The notes under the pieces are model-generated. The model was given only the letters and a program-made list of their open reading frames with translations, did no database searches and had not been told where the DNA came from. This document shows positions 1-8,580 of a stretch of 64,000 bases of DNA, in pieces; within the stretch, counting starts at the first letter, position 1; each line of letters starts with the position of its first letter. The translations under genes and the position numbers were made by a program. The DNA comes from Mesorhizobium huakuii (GTDB taxonomy: Bacteria > Pseudomonadota > Alphaproteobacteria > Rhizobiales > Rhizobiaceae), in the NCBI RefSeq assembly GCF_030160235.1, contig NZ_BSNY01000019.1, positions 37,506-101,505 of the forward strand, read 5' to 3'.

Positions 1-2
1 CC

Positions 3-74
3 GACGACATTCCCGTCGGCACCCCGATCCGCCTCGCCTACGATCCCGAGGCGTTGGTGGCGATGGGGGATTGA
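3..74 (+). CDS. C-terminal end of an ABC transporter ATP-binding protein (partial)
   Basis: Only the last 23 codons are in the window. The frame reads DDIPVGTPIRLAYDPEAL and then VAMGD before a TGA, which resembles the end of the TOBE domain of PotA/UgpC-type ATPases, where a strand of the form 'vGd.V.l.wdpe' is followed by a few residues. The two polyamine-type binding proteins nearby suggest it belongs to a polyamine-like ABC importer. It converges with the amine oxidase gene and overlaps its 3' end by 37 bp. The assignment rests on a short tail and on context. Confidence 0.5.
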   Translation, partial: DDIPVGTPIRLAYDPEALVAMGD

Positions 75-1348
75 AGCTGCGCCACGATCTTGCGCGCCGC
101 GATGCGCCCGGCAACGATCGCGCCTTCGACATAGCCGGGGAATGACGGCGACAGTTCCGAAGCGGCGAAATGCACTGGCAGCGCACCCGCCAGAATCGTC
201 CGCTCGGCATCCCTGGCCGTCACGTCGACGATAAGGTCGCTGTAGGCGCCGCCGCTCCAGCGGTCCTCTATCCAGTCGCGCGAGCTGAAGTCGACGGCAT
301 CGCCGGCATCCGGACCGAGGGCCCCCTGCAATCGGGTGACCACCTCCGCCCGCAGCCTTGCCACATCGAACGCACGCCAGCACAACGCCAGCGGCCCGCC
401 GACGAAGACGACGAGGGCGGCATGCTGCGCGTCCCTGCTGGCGTCGCAGGCAAACAGCCCCGGCAGGTCGCGCCACATCACCATGCCGCTCAAACCCTGC
501 TCGCGCCAGAACGGCTTGGCATAGCGCACCAGGATCTTGATCACCGCGCCGCTTTCCCAGACGCCAAGCGCCTTCGCGAGTGTCGCCGGCAAGGCCGGCG
601 CGAAAGCGAGCTTCGCGGCCGTCGCCGGCGGCAGCGCGACCAGCAGCTGGCGCGCTTCGATCACGCCATTGCCCGTGACGACACGAACGCCTTGCGGCCC
701 GTGCTCGATGCACGTGACCGCTTCGCCGAGCCGCACCCGGTCGCCAAGATCGCCAGAAAGGTCCTCGGCCAGCGACTGCATGGTCTCGCGCAGGGAGTAC
801 TGCAGTTCCGGCACCTCGTTGGTGATGCGCCGGTCATTGTCGATCAGGTGCCAGAGCGGCACTCTGTCCATCGGCAGGCACCACAAGCCTTCGATCATCG
901 ATCGGAAAGCCGTCTTGGCATCGATCGGATCATGCTGCTGTTCCAGCCAGGCCGCGACGCTCATGCCGGCAATCGACGGGTCGTCCGGCTCGATGCCGTT
1001 CATGCGCTCGCGGATCGCCATCGCGCCGTAATAGGTCTGCTTGGCGTCCTTGGGTGGCATCGATGGATGCGTGATGAAATTACCCTCGACATAGGTTTCG
1101 ACGAAGGTCTTGCCGCGCGCCTTCGCCAGCGCCATCACTTCCGGCATGTCCTCGCACAGGAACTGGCCGCCGCTGTCGATGCGCTCGCCAAGTCCATTCC
1201 GAACGGCTTCCACGCGTCCGCCGACACGATCGCGCGCTTCAAGCAGCACGAACTCGATGCCTGCCTGCCTCAGCTCAAGCGCCGCCGACAGGCCGGTGAA
1301 GCCGGCGCCGACGATGACGACGTCGGTTCTTTCGGTTTTGTCGTTCAA
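38..1348 (-). CDS. FAD-dependent amine oxidase (flavin monoamine oxidase family)
   Basis: The 436-aa protein has an N-terminal Rossmann fold with the dinucleotide-binding motif VGAGFTGLSAALELRQAG, an acidic residue at the end of the second strand (LLEARDRVGGR) and the RxGGR signature of the flavin amine oxidase family. The C-terminal FAD motif around SFPGYVEGAIVAGRIAARKI is also present. It probably oxidises a primary or secondary amine to an imine or aldehyde plus H2O2. The start is TTG, overlapping the TGA of the upstream binding-protein gene by 4 nt, so translation is probably coupled. Last gene of a leftward unit with two PotD-like proteins; the substrate is unknown. Confidence 0.85.
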   Translation of the reverse strand: MNDKTERTDVVIVGAGFTGLSAALELRQAGIEFVLLEARDRVGGRVEAVRNGLGERIDSGGQFLCEDMPEVMALAKARGKTFVETYVEGNFITHPSMPPKDAKQTYYGAMAIRERMNGIEPDDPSIAGMSVAAWLEQQHDPIDAKTAFRSMIEGLWCLPMDRVPLWHLIDNDRRITNEVPELQYSLRETMQSLAEDLSGDLGDRVRLGEAVTCIEHGPQGVRVVTGNGVIEARQLLVALPPATAAKLAFAPALPATLAKALGVWESGAVIKILVRYAKPFWREQGLSGMVMWRDLPGLFACDASRDAQHAALVVFVGGPLALCWRAFDVARLRAEVVTRLQGALGPDAGDAVDFSSRDWIEDRWSGGAYSDLIVDVTARDAERTILAGALPVHFAASELSPSFPGYVEGAIVAGRIAARKIVAQLQSPIATNASGS

Positions 1349-2421
1349 TAGCCGGCCTTGATCTTCTCGAACTCGTCGACCATGCGTTTCTTCAGCTCGG
1401 GCGCGACCGGCTGCTGGAACAGCGTCTTGTCGAGGAACTTATCGATGTCGTCGAAACCGCGCTCGGCCAGCACCTTGTGGTCGATCGCGGCCATGCCGGC
1501 GCTGTTGCCATGGCCGTAGCCGAACGTCGTGACCATGTATTTCGAAATATCGGGCGCGTTGACCGCGTTCAGGAAATCATAGGCCTGGTCGAGCTTGCCC
1601 GGCGCGTCCTTCATCAGCACGTAGCCGCACACCCAGGTGGACATGCCTTCCCTGGTATCGCGGTTCATGGCGACGGGAACGCCTTGCCCGTTCATCGCGA
1701 TCAGTGTCTGGCCCCAGCCCCAGGCAAGGTCGACCTCATTACCGGAAAACGCCTGGTCGATGTCGCTCGAGTCGGTCCAGTAGAGACGCACGTTCTTGTG
1801 CACCTGACGCAGGAAATCCGATGCCTCCTTGAACTGCGCGTCGGTCATCTTGGTCCAGTCCTTCAGGCCGATGACCAGGCTCGCCAGCGCGTAGGCGTCG
1901 TCGACATTGTCGCCGATGGTGACGCGGCCCTTGAATTTCGGATCGGCCAGGATCCGCAGCGACTTCGCCTCTTCCGCCGTCACATTGTCGGTGCGGTAGA
2001 GCAGCGCCGTGTTGCCCCAGTCGAACGGCATGAACCATGCCTTGCCGTCGGCCGTGGTGGCGAGGTTCTTCATCGCCATGATGCCGGGATTGAGGTCTTT
2101 CCAGCCCGTGATCTTTGTTGTGTCGAGCGGCTGCAGCAGGCCCGCGTCGCGCCATTTTGCCACGCTTTGCGAGCAGGGATGCGCGATATCGGCCTTGAAA
2201 CCCGCCCGCATCTTCTCGAAGGCTTCGTCCTCGTCGCCGAAGAAGGCGAAGGTCGGCTCGGCGCCATTTTTGGCGGTGTAGGCGGGATGCAACAGCGGGT
2301 CCTCGTAACCGGACCAGTCGAACACCACCAGATCGCCGACGCCTTCCGCCCAGGCATAGACCGCGCCGGCGCCGATCGTGCAGGCGGCGGCGAGCGCCAG
2401 GCGGCGTAGCATTGGCGTCAT
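1345..2421 (-). CDS. PotD/PotF-like periplasmic binding protein of a polyamine-type ABC transporter (copy 1)
   Basis: I chose the ATG at 2421 (358 aa) because it gives a clean Sec signal peptide (MTPMLRRLALAAACTIGAG); the longer reading frame starts with 27 non-signal residues. The mature protein begins DLVVFDWSGYEDPLLHP and contains LQPLDTTKITGWKDLNPGI and MPFDWGNTALLYRTD, typical of extracellular solute-binding family 1 proteins for spermidine/putrescine-like ligands. It is a close tandem paralogue of the next gene upstream, including a 62-nt stretch of identical DNA. No transmembrane partner gene is visible, so permeases are presumably left of the window. Ligand unknown. Confidence 0.85.
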   Translation of the reverse strand: MTPMLRRLALAAACTIGAGAVYAWAEGVGDLVVFDWSGYEDPLLHPAYTAKNGAEPTFAFFGDEDEAFEKMRAGFKADIAHPCSQSVAKWRDAGLLQPLDTTKITGWKDLNPGIMAMKNLATTADGKAWFMPFDWGNTALLYRTDNVTAEEAKSLRILADPKFKGRVTIGDNVDDAYALASLVIGLKDWTKMTDAQFKEASDFLRQVHKNVRLYWTDSSDIDQAFSGNEVDLAWGWGQTLIAMNGQGVPVAMNRDTREGMSTWVCGYVLMKDAPGKLDQAYDFLNAVNAPDISKYMVTTFGYGHGNSAGMAAIDHKVLAERGFDDIDKFLDKTLFQQPVAPELKKRMVDEFEKIKAGY

Positions 2422-2532
2422 GGCGAAACTCCCCCATAGCGAAAAAGCTTCTGCGAAGTTAGGAGAAATCATCCGCTTTGGCGAGGCCCGTCCGCCCGCC
2501 ATGCCGGCAGCGGACGGGCAGTCGGGAGGAGA

Positions 2533-3615
2533 TCAGTACCCAGCTTTGATCTTCTCGAATTCGGCGATCATCTTCAGCTTGAGGTCGGACGGCAGCGGCG
2601 ACTGGAACAGCGTCTTGTCGACGAATTTCTGCACGTCGTCATAGCCCTTTTCTTTCAGGATCGCCTGGTCGACGCCGGCCATGCCCTTGGCGTTGGCCTG
2701 GCCATAGCCCCAGTCCTTGACCAGCACCTTGGCGGTCTCCGGATCGTTGATGGCGTTCAGGTAGTCATAGGCCTTGTCGACGTTGCCGGGCGCATCCTTG
2801 AACAGCACATAGCCGCAGACCCAGGTCGAGATGCCTTCATTGGTATCCTTTACGGATTTGATCGGCACGCCCGCCTTGACGGACTGAACCGTCGCATCGT
2901 TCCAGGCCCAGGCGAGGTCGACCTCACCGCCGCTCAACAGCTGGACGATATCGGTGGTATCGGTCCAGTAGGAGCGGACGTTCTTGTGCACCTGGCGCAG
3001 GAAGTCGGAAGCCTGCTTGAACTGGTCGTCCGTCATCTTGGTCCAGTCCCTCAGGCCGATGGCGAGGCTCGCCAGCGCATAGGCGTCATCGACATTGTCG
3101 CCGATCGACACCCGGCCCTTGAACTTCGGATCGGCGAAAGCCTTCAGCGACTGCACGTCCTTGGCATCGATCTTGGAGGAGTTGTAGGTGAGCTGCGTAT
3201 TGCCCCAGTCCCACGGCATGAACCACGCCTTGCCGTCTTCGGTGGTGGCGAGGTTCTTCATCGCCATGATGCCGGGATTGAGGTCTTTCCAGCCCGTGAT
3301 CTTCGACGTGTCGAGCGGCTGCAGCAGGCCTGCCTCGCGCCACTTCGTCACGCTCTGCGAGCAGGGATGGCCGAGATCGGCCTTGAAGCCGGAGCGCACC
3401 TTCTCGAACGCCTCGTCCTCGTCGCCGAAGAAGGCGAAGGTCGGTGAATCGCCGTTCTTCTCGACATATTTCGGATGGAAGCTCGGGTCCTCATAGCCGG
3501 ACCAGTCGAACACGATCAGATCCTTGTCGGCGGCGACGGCGAACGCTGCCGCCGAAGCCGCAAGCGCGCCACCCAGCGCCAATGTCAATGTCAGGCGTCG
3601 GCTAAGGTTCTTCAT
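2533..3615 (-). CDS. PotD/PotF-like periplasmic binding protein of a polyamine-type ABC transporter (copy 2)
   Basis: 360 aa with a typical signal peptide (MKNLSRRLTLTLALGG, then AxA-like cleavage before DKDLIVFDW). It aligns over its whole length with the neighbouring 358-aa binding protein, sharing WSGYEDP, FFGDEDEAFEK, HPCSQSV, GWKDLNPGIMAMKNLATT and the C-terminal EFEKIKAGY. Two adjacent binding proteins for one importer suggest either a broadened ligand range or recent duplication. It is 111 bp upstream of copy 1 in the same direction and 48 bp downstream of the TetR gene. Confidence 0.87.
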   Translation of the reverse strand: MKNLSRRLTLTLALGGALAASAAAFAVAADKDLIVFDWSGYEDPSFHPKYVEKNGDSPTFAFFGDEDEAFEKVRSGFKADLGHPCSQSVTKWREAGLLQPLDTSKITGWKDLNPGIMAMKNLATTEDGKAWFMPWDWGNTQLTYNSSKIDAKDVQSLKAFADPKFKGRVSIGDNVDDAYALASLAIGLRDWTKMTDDQFKQASDFLRQVHKNVRSYWTDTTDIVQLLSGGEVDLAWAWNDATVQSVKAGVPIKSVKDTNEGISTWVCGYVLFKDAPGNVDKAYDYLNAINDPETAKVLVKDWGYGQANAKGMAGVDQAILKEKGYDDVQKFVDKTLFQSPLPSDLKLKMIAEFEKIKAGY

Positions 3616-3663
3616 GCTGTTCCGTCCTCTTTTGGTCTTGCCGGTCTTGGCGGCCGGCTGTTG

Positions 3664-4329
3664 CTAACCGTAATGCTTCGGGAAGGCAGCGGCCAAAAAG
3701 GCGTTGGCGGCCTGCAAGGCTGTTTCGCGCGTTGTGTCCTCGGTGCCCATCATCAGCCGCAGCCACAGTCCCTCCAGCATGGCCGACAGCGACAGCGCCA
3801 TCACCTGCGGCTCATAGGCATAGGAGCCGCTCTGCTTGAGTGTCGCGCAGAGATCGATGAAGACCTGCTGGTAATAAGCATCGCGCGAACTGCTCAGCGC
3901 CTGATAGGTCGGCCGCGACTTGGCCTCGCCCCAGAAGGCCAGCCAGGCGGCCAGCTTGCGCTTGTTGCAGATCGAGCGGTCGAAGTCGGCCCACACCAGT
4001 TGCTGCAGCTGCCGCGCCGGATCGTCGCCTGCCTTCTGCAGGGCGGCGCGCCAATGCGCCGAATACTCGTCATACATGTGCTGCAGCGTCGCGATCAGCA
4101 GCTTTTCCTTGCTCTCGAAATGGAAGTTGACGATGCCGCGCGACAGGCCCGCGCCGTCGGCGACATCGGCCATCGTCGTCTCGGCGTAGCCGCGCTTGGC
4201 CAGCGAATCGATCGTCGCCTCGATCAGCTGCAACTGACGGACCTCCTTCGAAGCCTTGCGTCCACGCTTCTCGGTCTCGGCTTTCCCCGCCGGTTCAAGG
4301 AGGGCATCCTTGGCGTCTGCCGTTTTCAT
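3664..4329 (-). CDS. TetR/AcrR-family transcriptional regulator, BetI-like
   Basis: The N-terminal helix-turn-helix reads LIEATIDSLAKRGYAETTMA followed by VADGAGLSRGIVNFHFESKE, the standard TetR arrangement, and the C-terminal ligand-binding domain resembles that of BetI. I prefer the ATG at 4329 (221 aa), which has GGAGG 11 nt upstream; an ATG at 4350 in the same frame has none. It lies between the methyltransferase and the binding-protein genes and probably controls this cluster and the divergent oxidoreductase operon. The inducer would be the transported amine or a product; that is inference. Confidence 0.85.
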   Translation of the reverse strand: MKTADAKDALLEPAGKAETEKRGRKASKEVRQLQLIEATIDSLAKRGYAETTMADVADGAGLSRGIVNFHFESKEKLLIATLQHMYDEYSAHWRAALQKAGDDPARQLQQLVWADFDRSICNKRKLAAWLAFWGEAKSRPTYQALSSSRDAYYQQVFIDLCATLKQSGSYAYEPQVMALSLSAMLEGLWLRLMMGTEDTTRETALQAANAFLAAAFPKHYG

Positions 4330-4356
4330 GGGTGTGATCGCCTCCAGCATCGCCGG

Positions 4357-5151
4357 CTATCCAATCGCATCCGGCTTCCAACCGCGCAGATGAGTGGGAC
4401 GGTGCTCGCCACTGTCAAGCACCTTCTGCATGGCCTCCCAGGTTCGGATGTTCTTGTCGACATAGGCGGCGCCGACCACGGCAGCAACCGGCGCATAGAG
4501 CGGTCCTTTCAGCCTTTCCAGCTCGCCTCGCGCCACCTCGCGGTACCAGGGATTACGGTCCCTGACGGTGACATCGGCAAAGCCGGCGCGCCGCATCGCT
4601 TGCGCATAGCGCGCCGGCGAGGCCATGGCGAAGGACAGCCCCTCGGCGGCGACATAGGCCTTCATCTCGGGCGAAGGTTCGCCGTCATGCCCGATCATCC
4701 AGTTGGAGGCGGCAAAGACGCCGCCCGGCTTCAGCACACGGAAGATTTCGGCGAACAGGCCGTCCTTGTCCGGCACATGCAGCAGCGCATCCTTGGAAAA
4801 AACCGCATCGAAGGAGCGATCGGCGAAAGGCAGTGGTCCGGGTGGCGCCTGGACGAAGTCAGCGCGGTCCGAAAGTCCTCGCTCGGCGGCTCGCCGTCTG
4901 GCCGCCTCTATCACCGGCTGTTCGACATCGAAACCGGTGGCGTGGGCAGCGCCATGGCGCTCGACCAGATGCAGTGTGATGCCGCCGGAGCCACAGCCGA
5001 TGTCGAGGATCGTCTTGCCCTTGAGCGAAAGCCCTTCGACAACGCGGTCGACCTCTTCAGGTCCGCCCGGCGACAGGTAGCCATCGCCCCACAGCGCCTC
5101 GAGGAAGCGGATGGCGGTGTCGTCATACTCGGCATCTGCCGTTTCGATCAT
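4357..5151 (-). CDS. SAM-dependent methyltransferase, phosphoethanolamine/small-amine N-methyltransferase-like
   Basis: 264 aa from the ATG at 5151; the frame stays open 96 nt further upstream but that part is not protein-like. Motif I is [14 protein letters not shown], followed by GFDVEQPV (acidic loop), [20 protein letters not shown] and [11 protein letters not shown]. The phrase GDGYLSPGG before motif I and the [11 protein letters not shown] segment are reminiscent of plant-type phosphoethanolamine N-methyltransferases. With an amine transporter and a folate-binding GcvT-like protein next door it may act on a methylated amine. First gene of the leftward unit, 6 to 27 bp before the TetR start. 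Confidence 0.75.
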   Translation of the reverse strand: MIETADAEYDDTAIRFLEALWGDGYLSPGGPEEVDRVVEGLSLKGKTILDIGCGSGGITLHLVERHGAAHATGFDVEQPVIEAARRRAAERGLSDRADFVQAPPGPLPFADRSFDAVFSKDALLHVPDKDGLFAEIFRVLKPGGVFAASNWMIGHDGEPSPEMKAYVAAEGLSFAMASPARYAQAMRRAGFADVTVRDRNPWYREVARGELERLKGPLYAPVAAVVGAAYVDKNIRTWEAMQKVLDSGEHRPTHLRGWKPDAIG

Positions 5152-5235
5152 CAGCCCTCGATCCCCAACCGATGAATGCCCGTTTCGAACGCCGGCAAAG
5201 CGTAGCGCATACGAGGGAAAACGCAACATCATTTG

Positions 5236-5251
5236 TTGAACATTCATTCAG
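5236..5251. promoter_or_regulatory. Possible TetR operator in the divergent promoter region
   Basis: The imperfect inverted repeat TTGAA-N6-TTCAG lies between the divergent methyltransferase (start 5151) and oxidoreductase (start 5406) genes. BetI-type TetR regulators bind similar TTGAA/TTCAA half-sites. One mismatch in the right arm keeps this tentative. Confidence 0.3.
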
Positions 5252-5336
5252 AATGGCTGGACAGAACGGCCGATGCCGTGCCAAATTCCGCGTATTCGGG
5301 AACAGATCACGCAAAAATGAACAGCGGGTCGCACAG

Positions 5337-5395
5337 GGCAATTCCAGGAGAAGCGCGCAGCGTTTTCCCTTGGAAACTGCTTGGAAACGAAGAGG
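5337..5395. repeat. Palindromic intergenic repeat (Rhizobiales type), shorter copy
   Basis: This stretch starts GGCAATTCCAGGAGAAGCGC and contains CAGCGTTTTCCCTTGG, matching the start and middle of a second copy at 11303-11430. The arms (CAATTCC.../...GGAAACTG and GGGAAAACGCT-like blocks) can fold back on each other. Such elements are scattered between genes in Mesorhizobium and relatives. It sits directly in front of the oxidoreductase operon. Confidence 0.55.
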
Positions 5396-5405
5396 CCGGG
5401 CCACA

Positions 5406-7025
5406 ATGAAAGCTTGGGATGCCATCATCATCGGCGGCGGACACAACGGCCTGGTCAATGCCTGCTACCTGCAGCGCGCCGGGCTCGACGTGCTGGTGGT
5501 GGAGAAGAACGACTGGGTCGGCGGTGCGGCCACCAGCCGTGAGCTGACGCCGGGCTTTCTCTATTCCAATTGCTCCTATGTCTGCTCGCTGTTTCGCCCC
5601 GAGATCATGCGCGACCTCGAACTGCCGCGCTTCGGCCTGCAGGTCATTTCCTATGAGGGCGGCGCGGTGTTCACCCGCGACGGCGACTATCTGGCCAACT
5701 ACCGCGACCACGATGCGCACCGGCGCGAATTCGCGCGCTTCTCCAAACGCGACGCCGAAGCCTATGACCGCTACGCCCGCGACGTGACACGGCAGTGCCG
5801 CTTCATCCAGCCGCTCTTGATGCGCACCGCGCCCGACCCGACCAGCCTCAAGCCGCGCGACCTTGGCGAGCTGCTCTATCTCGGCAAGAAATTCGCCGGC
5901 CTGTCGGCGGAAGAGATGGCGCTGACGCTGCGCTTCTGGACGATGTCGATCTCGGACTTCCTCGATGAGTATTTCGAGACCGATGTCATCAAGGCGAACT
6001 TCGCGCTGTCGGGGATCATCGGCACCGCGCTCGGACCGATGTCGCCTGGCACGGCCTACGTGCTCTTGCATCACTATATGGGCGAGGTCGACGGCTCGGT
6101 CGGCGCCTGGGGCTATGCGCGTGGCGGCATGGGCGCGGTCACCAAAGCGCTGGCCGCATCGTTCAAGGCCTCGGGCGGTACCATCCGCACCGGCGCCGAG
6201 GTCGACCATGTGCTGGTGAGCCGAGGCAAGGCCAAGGGCGTGGTGCTGGCCGGCGGCGAGGAGATCCGCGGCAAGCTCGTCGTCTCCAATGCCGACGTGA
6301 AGCGCACCTTCCTGAAGCTCGTCGAGGAGAAGGAACTGCCCGACATTTTCCTGCGCCGGGTCAAGAACTTCAAAATGCGTGGCTCGTCCGGCAAGGTCAA
6401 CATCGCCCTCGATTCGCTGCCGGAATTCCCGGCGCTGCCGAAGGATTCACCGGTCTATCGCGGCGACATGCATTTCACCGATTCGGTGGAGCGCATGGAG
6501 CGCGCCTATGACGACTGGAAGGCCGGGCGCTGGTCGGCGGACCCTTTCCTCGACATGGTCATCCCGACGACGCTCGACCCGACCATGGCGCCGCCGGGCA
6601 AGCACTTCATGAGCTGCTTCGTGCAATACGCGCCGCCCAAGGTGAGCGGCCGCGAGTGGACCGACGCCGACCGTGACGGCTTCGCCGAAAGCGTGATTGC
6701 ACAGATCGCTGAGTACTCACCCGGCTTCCGCGACCGCATCGTCCATATGGAGGTGCGCACGCCGCGCGAAATCGAGGCGGAGGTCGGCCTGACCGAAGGC
6801 AATATTTTCCAGGGTGAACTGACCTTCGACCAGCTTCTGTTCAACCGGCCGGTGCCGGGCTACGCGCAATACCGCTCGCCGGTCGGCGGGCTCTATATGT
6901 GCGGCTCCTCGACCCACCCGGGTGGCGGTGTCATGGGCGCGCCCGGCCGCAACGCGGCAGCGGAAATCCTGCGCGATCTCGCCAAATCCACCTCGCATAT
7001 GAGCCCGGCCCATGACGTCATTTGA
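5406..7025 (+). CDS. NAD(P)/FAD-dependent oxidoreductase, PYROXD2/phytoene-desaturase-like (copy 1)
   Basis: 539 aa from the ATG at 5406, where the Rossmann strand starts at once (AWDAIIIGGGHNGLVNACYL, then VVEKNDWVGGAATS). The reading frame is open upstream to 5172, but that part crosses the promoter and a repeat element. A C-terminal FAD motif (GLYMCGSSTHPGGGVMGAPG) is characteristic of the phytoene desaturase/PYROXD2 superfamily. Carotenoid biosynthesis genes are absent, so a carotenoid role is unlikely. First gene of a four-gene rightward operon; overlaps the next gene by 14 nt. Confidence 0.85.
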   Translation: MKAWDAIIIGGGHNGLVNACYLQRAGLDVLVVEKNDWVGGAATSRELTPGFLYSNCSYVCSLFRPEIMRDLELPRFGLQVISYEGGAVFTRDGDYLANYRDHDAHRREFARFSKRDAEAYDRYARDVTRQCRFIQPLLMRTAPDPTSLKPRDLGELLYLGKKFAGLSAEEMALTLRFWTMSISDFLDEYFETDVIKANFALSGIIGTALGPMSPGTAYVLLHHYMGEVDGSVGAWGYARGGMGAVTKALAASFKASGGTIRTGAEVDHVLVSRGKAKGVVLAGGEEIRGKLVVSNADVKRTFLKLVEEKELPDIFLRRVKNFKMRGSSGKVNIALDSLPEFPALPKDSPVYRGDMHFTDSVERMERAYDDWKAGRWSADPFLDMVIPTTLDPTMAPPGKHFMSCFVQYAPPKVSGREWTDADRDGFAESVIAQIAEYSPGFRDRIVHMEVRTPREIEAEVGLTEGNIFQGELTFDQLLFNRPVPGYAQYRSPVGGLYMCGSSTHPGGGVMGAPGRNAAAEILRDLAKSTSHMSPAHDVI

Positions 7026-8577
7026 TGCAATCGTCATCGGCGCCGGCCACAACGGCCTTGTCGCCGCCGCCACGCTGGCCAAAGCCGGCCGCAAGGTGCT
7101 GGTGCTGGAGGCCGGCAGCGAAGTCGGCGGCGCGGCGCGCACCGAGGAATTCGCGCCAGGCTTTCGCGCCTCGTCGATCGCCCATCTCCTGAATCGCCTG
7201 CATCCCGATGTGGTGAAGACCCTGGAGTTGGAGAAGCATGGGCTGCAATTTGCCCGCGCGGACTTCATGCCTTCGGTGGCGCTGTCGAAAGATGGCCCGG
7301 CGCTGATGCTGCATGGCGCCTATGGCGAGGTGCTGACCAGCGCCAGCTCCTCCGAGCAATCCGCCTGGAAGGACCTGCGCGCGCAGTTGCTGCGCTATGC
7401 CGGTATCCTGAAGCCTTTCCTCTCGCGCCGGCCGCCCGATCTCGCCGGCATGTCGTTGATGGAGACCGCGGGGCTCGGCCAGACCGCGCTCGCGCTGAAG
7501 AAACTCGGTAAGGAAGACATGCGCGACTTCCTGCGCGTGCTGTTGATGAACGTTGCCGATCTGCTCGACGAGCAACTTGAAGATATCAGGCTGAAGGGCC
7601 TGCTCGCCTTCGACGCGACGCTGGGCAGCCATCTCGGCCCGCGCTCGCCGACCTCGTTGCTCGGGCTCTACTATCGCCTGGCCGGCGAGACCGGCGGAGC
7701 GGCCGGTGCGCAGGTCCTGCCGCAAGGCGGCATGGGCGCCGTCGTCGCCGCCATTCGCGCCGCGGCGGAAAAGGCCGGCGTCACCATCCGCACATCGGTT
7801 ACCGCAGCAAAAATCATCGTCGAGCAAGGCCGTGCCGTCGGCGTAGCGCTCGACACCGGCGAGGAACTGCGCGCCAGGACTGTTGTCTCGGCCATCAATC
7901 CGGCGATCACCCTTCTCCACCTTGTCGGGCCGCGCGAGATCGACACCGGCTTCGTGCGCAAGGTCAGGAACATCCGCATGAAAGGCGACGCCGCCAAGCT
8001 TCATCTGGCGCTCGACCGGCCGCCGCAATTCACCGGCGCCGATGCCGCCGCGCACAAGGGGCGGCTGGTCATCGCGCCCTCGCCCGACCATGTCGAGCGC
8101 GCCTTCAACCCGTGCAAGTATGGCGAATTCTCGCCCGAACCGGTGATGGAAATCACCCTGCCCAGCCTCGCCGATCCATCACTCGCACCGGATGGCGCCT
8201 GTGTGCTTTCGGCGGTCGTGCAATACGCGCCCTATGCGTTGAAGGAAGGCTGGGTTGCCGGCAAGCCAAAATTCCTCGAGGCGATCATGGCGCGGCTCGA
8301 GGCTTACGCGCCCGGCATCGGCAAGAGCATTGTTCACGCCGAGCTTCTGACGCCGGCCGATATCGAGGCGCGCTACCGCATGCCCGGCGGCCACTGGCAC
8401 CACGGCGAATTACAGGCCGACCAGATGCTGATCTCACGGCCCGTCTCCGGATGGTCCGGCTACGACACGCCGCTCGAAGGGCTGTTCCTGGCCGGCGCCG
8501 GCTCGCATCCCGGTGGCGGCGTCTCCGGCGCTCCCGGCCTCAACGCGGCGCGGCGCATCATTGCGATGAGGGGGTAA
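7012..8577 (+). CDS. NAD(P)/FAD-dependent oxidoreductase, PYROXD2/phytoene-desaturase-like (copy 2)
   Basis: 521 aa, paralogous to the preceding gene: N-terminal FDAIVIGAGHNGLVAAATLA and VLEAGSEVGGAART, C-terminal GLFLAGAGSHPGGGVSGAPG. The pair may form a heteromeric flavoprotein. The start lies inside the previous gene (14-nt overlap) and the stop is 3 nt before the GcvT-like start, so the three genes are almost certainly co-transcribed and translationally coupled. The reaction is unknown; oxidation of an amine-derived intermediate is inferred from context. Confidence 0.85.
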   Translation: MTSFDAIVIGAGHNGLVAAATLAKAGRKVLVLEAGSEVGGAARTEEFAPGFRASSIAHLLNRLHPDVVKTLELEKHGLQFARADFMPSVALSKDGPALMLHGAYGEVLTSASSSEQSAWKDLRAQLLRYAGILKPFLSRRPPDLAGMSLMETAGLGQTALALKKLGKEDMRDFLRVLLMNVADLLDEQLEDIRLKGLLAFDATLGSHLGPRSPTSLLGLYYRLAGETGGAAGAQVLPQGGMGAVVAAIRAAAEKAGVTIRTSVTAAKIIVEQGRAVGVALDTGEELRARTVVSAINPAITLLHLVGPREIDTGFVRKVRNIRMKGDAAKLHLALDRPPQFTGADAAAHKGRLVIAPSPDHVERAFNPCKYGEFSPEPVMEITLPSLADPSLAPDGACVLSAVVQYAPYALKEGWVAGKPKFLEAIMARLEAYAPGIGKSIVHAELLTPADIEARYRMPGGHWHHGELQADQMLISRPVSGWSGYDTPLEGLFLAGAGSHPGGGVSGAPGLNAARRIIAMRG

Positions 8578-8580
8578 GCC

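Noticed and set aside
170-1351. 393-aa rightward open frame
   Set aside because: It is antisense to the amine oxidase and has a composition (many His, Arg, Gln) typical of a shadow frame in GC-rich DNA.
5172-5405. Upstream extension of the first PYROXD2-like frame
   Set aside because: It would pass through the repeat element and divergent promoter; the Rossmann fold begins directly at the ATG at 5406.
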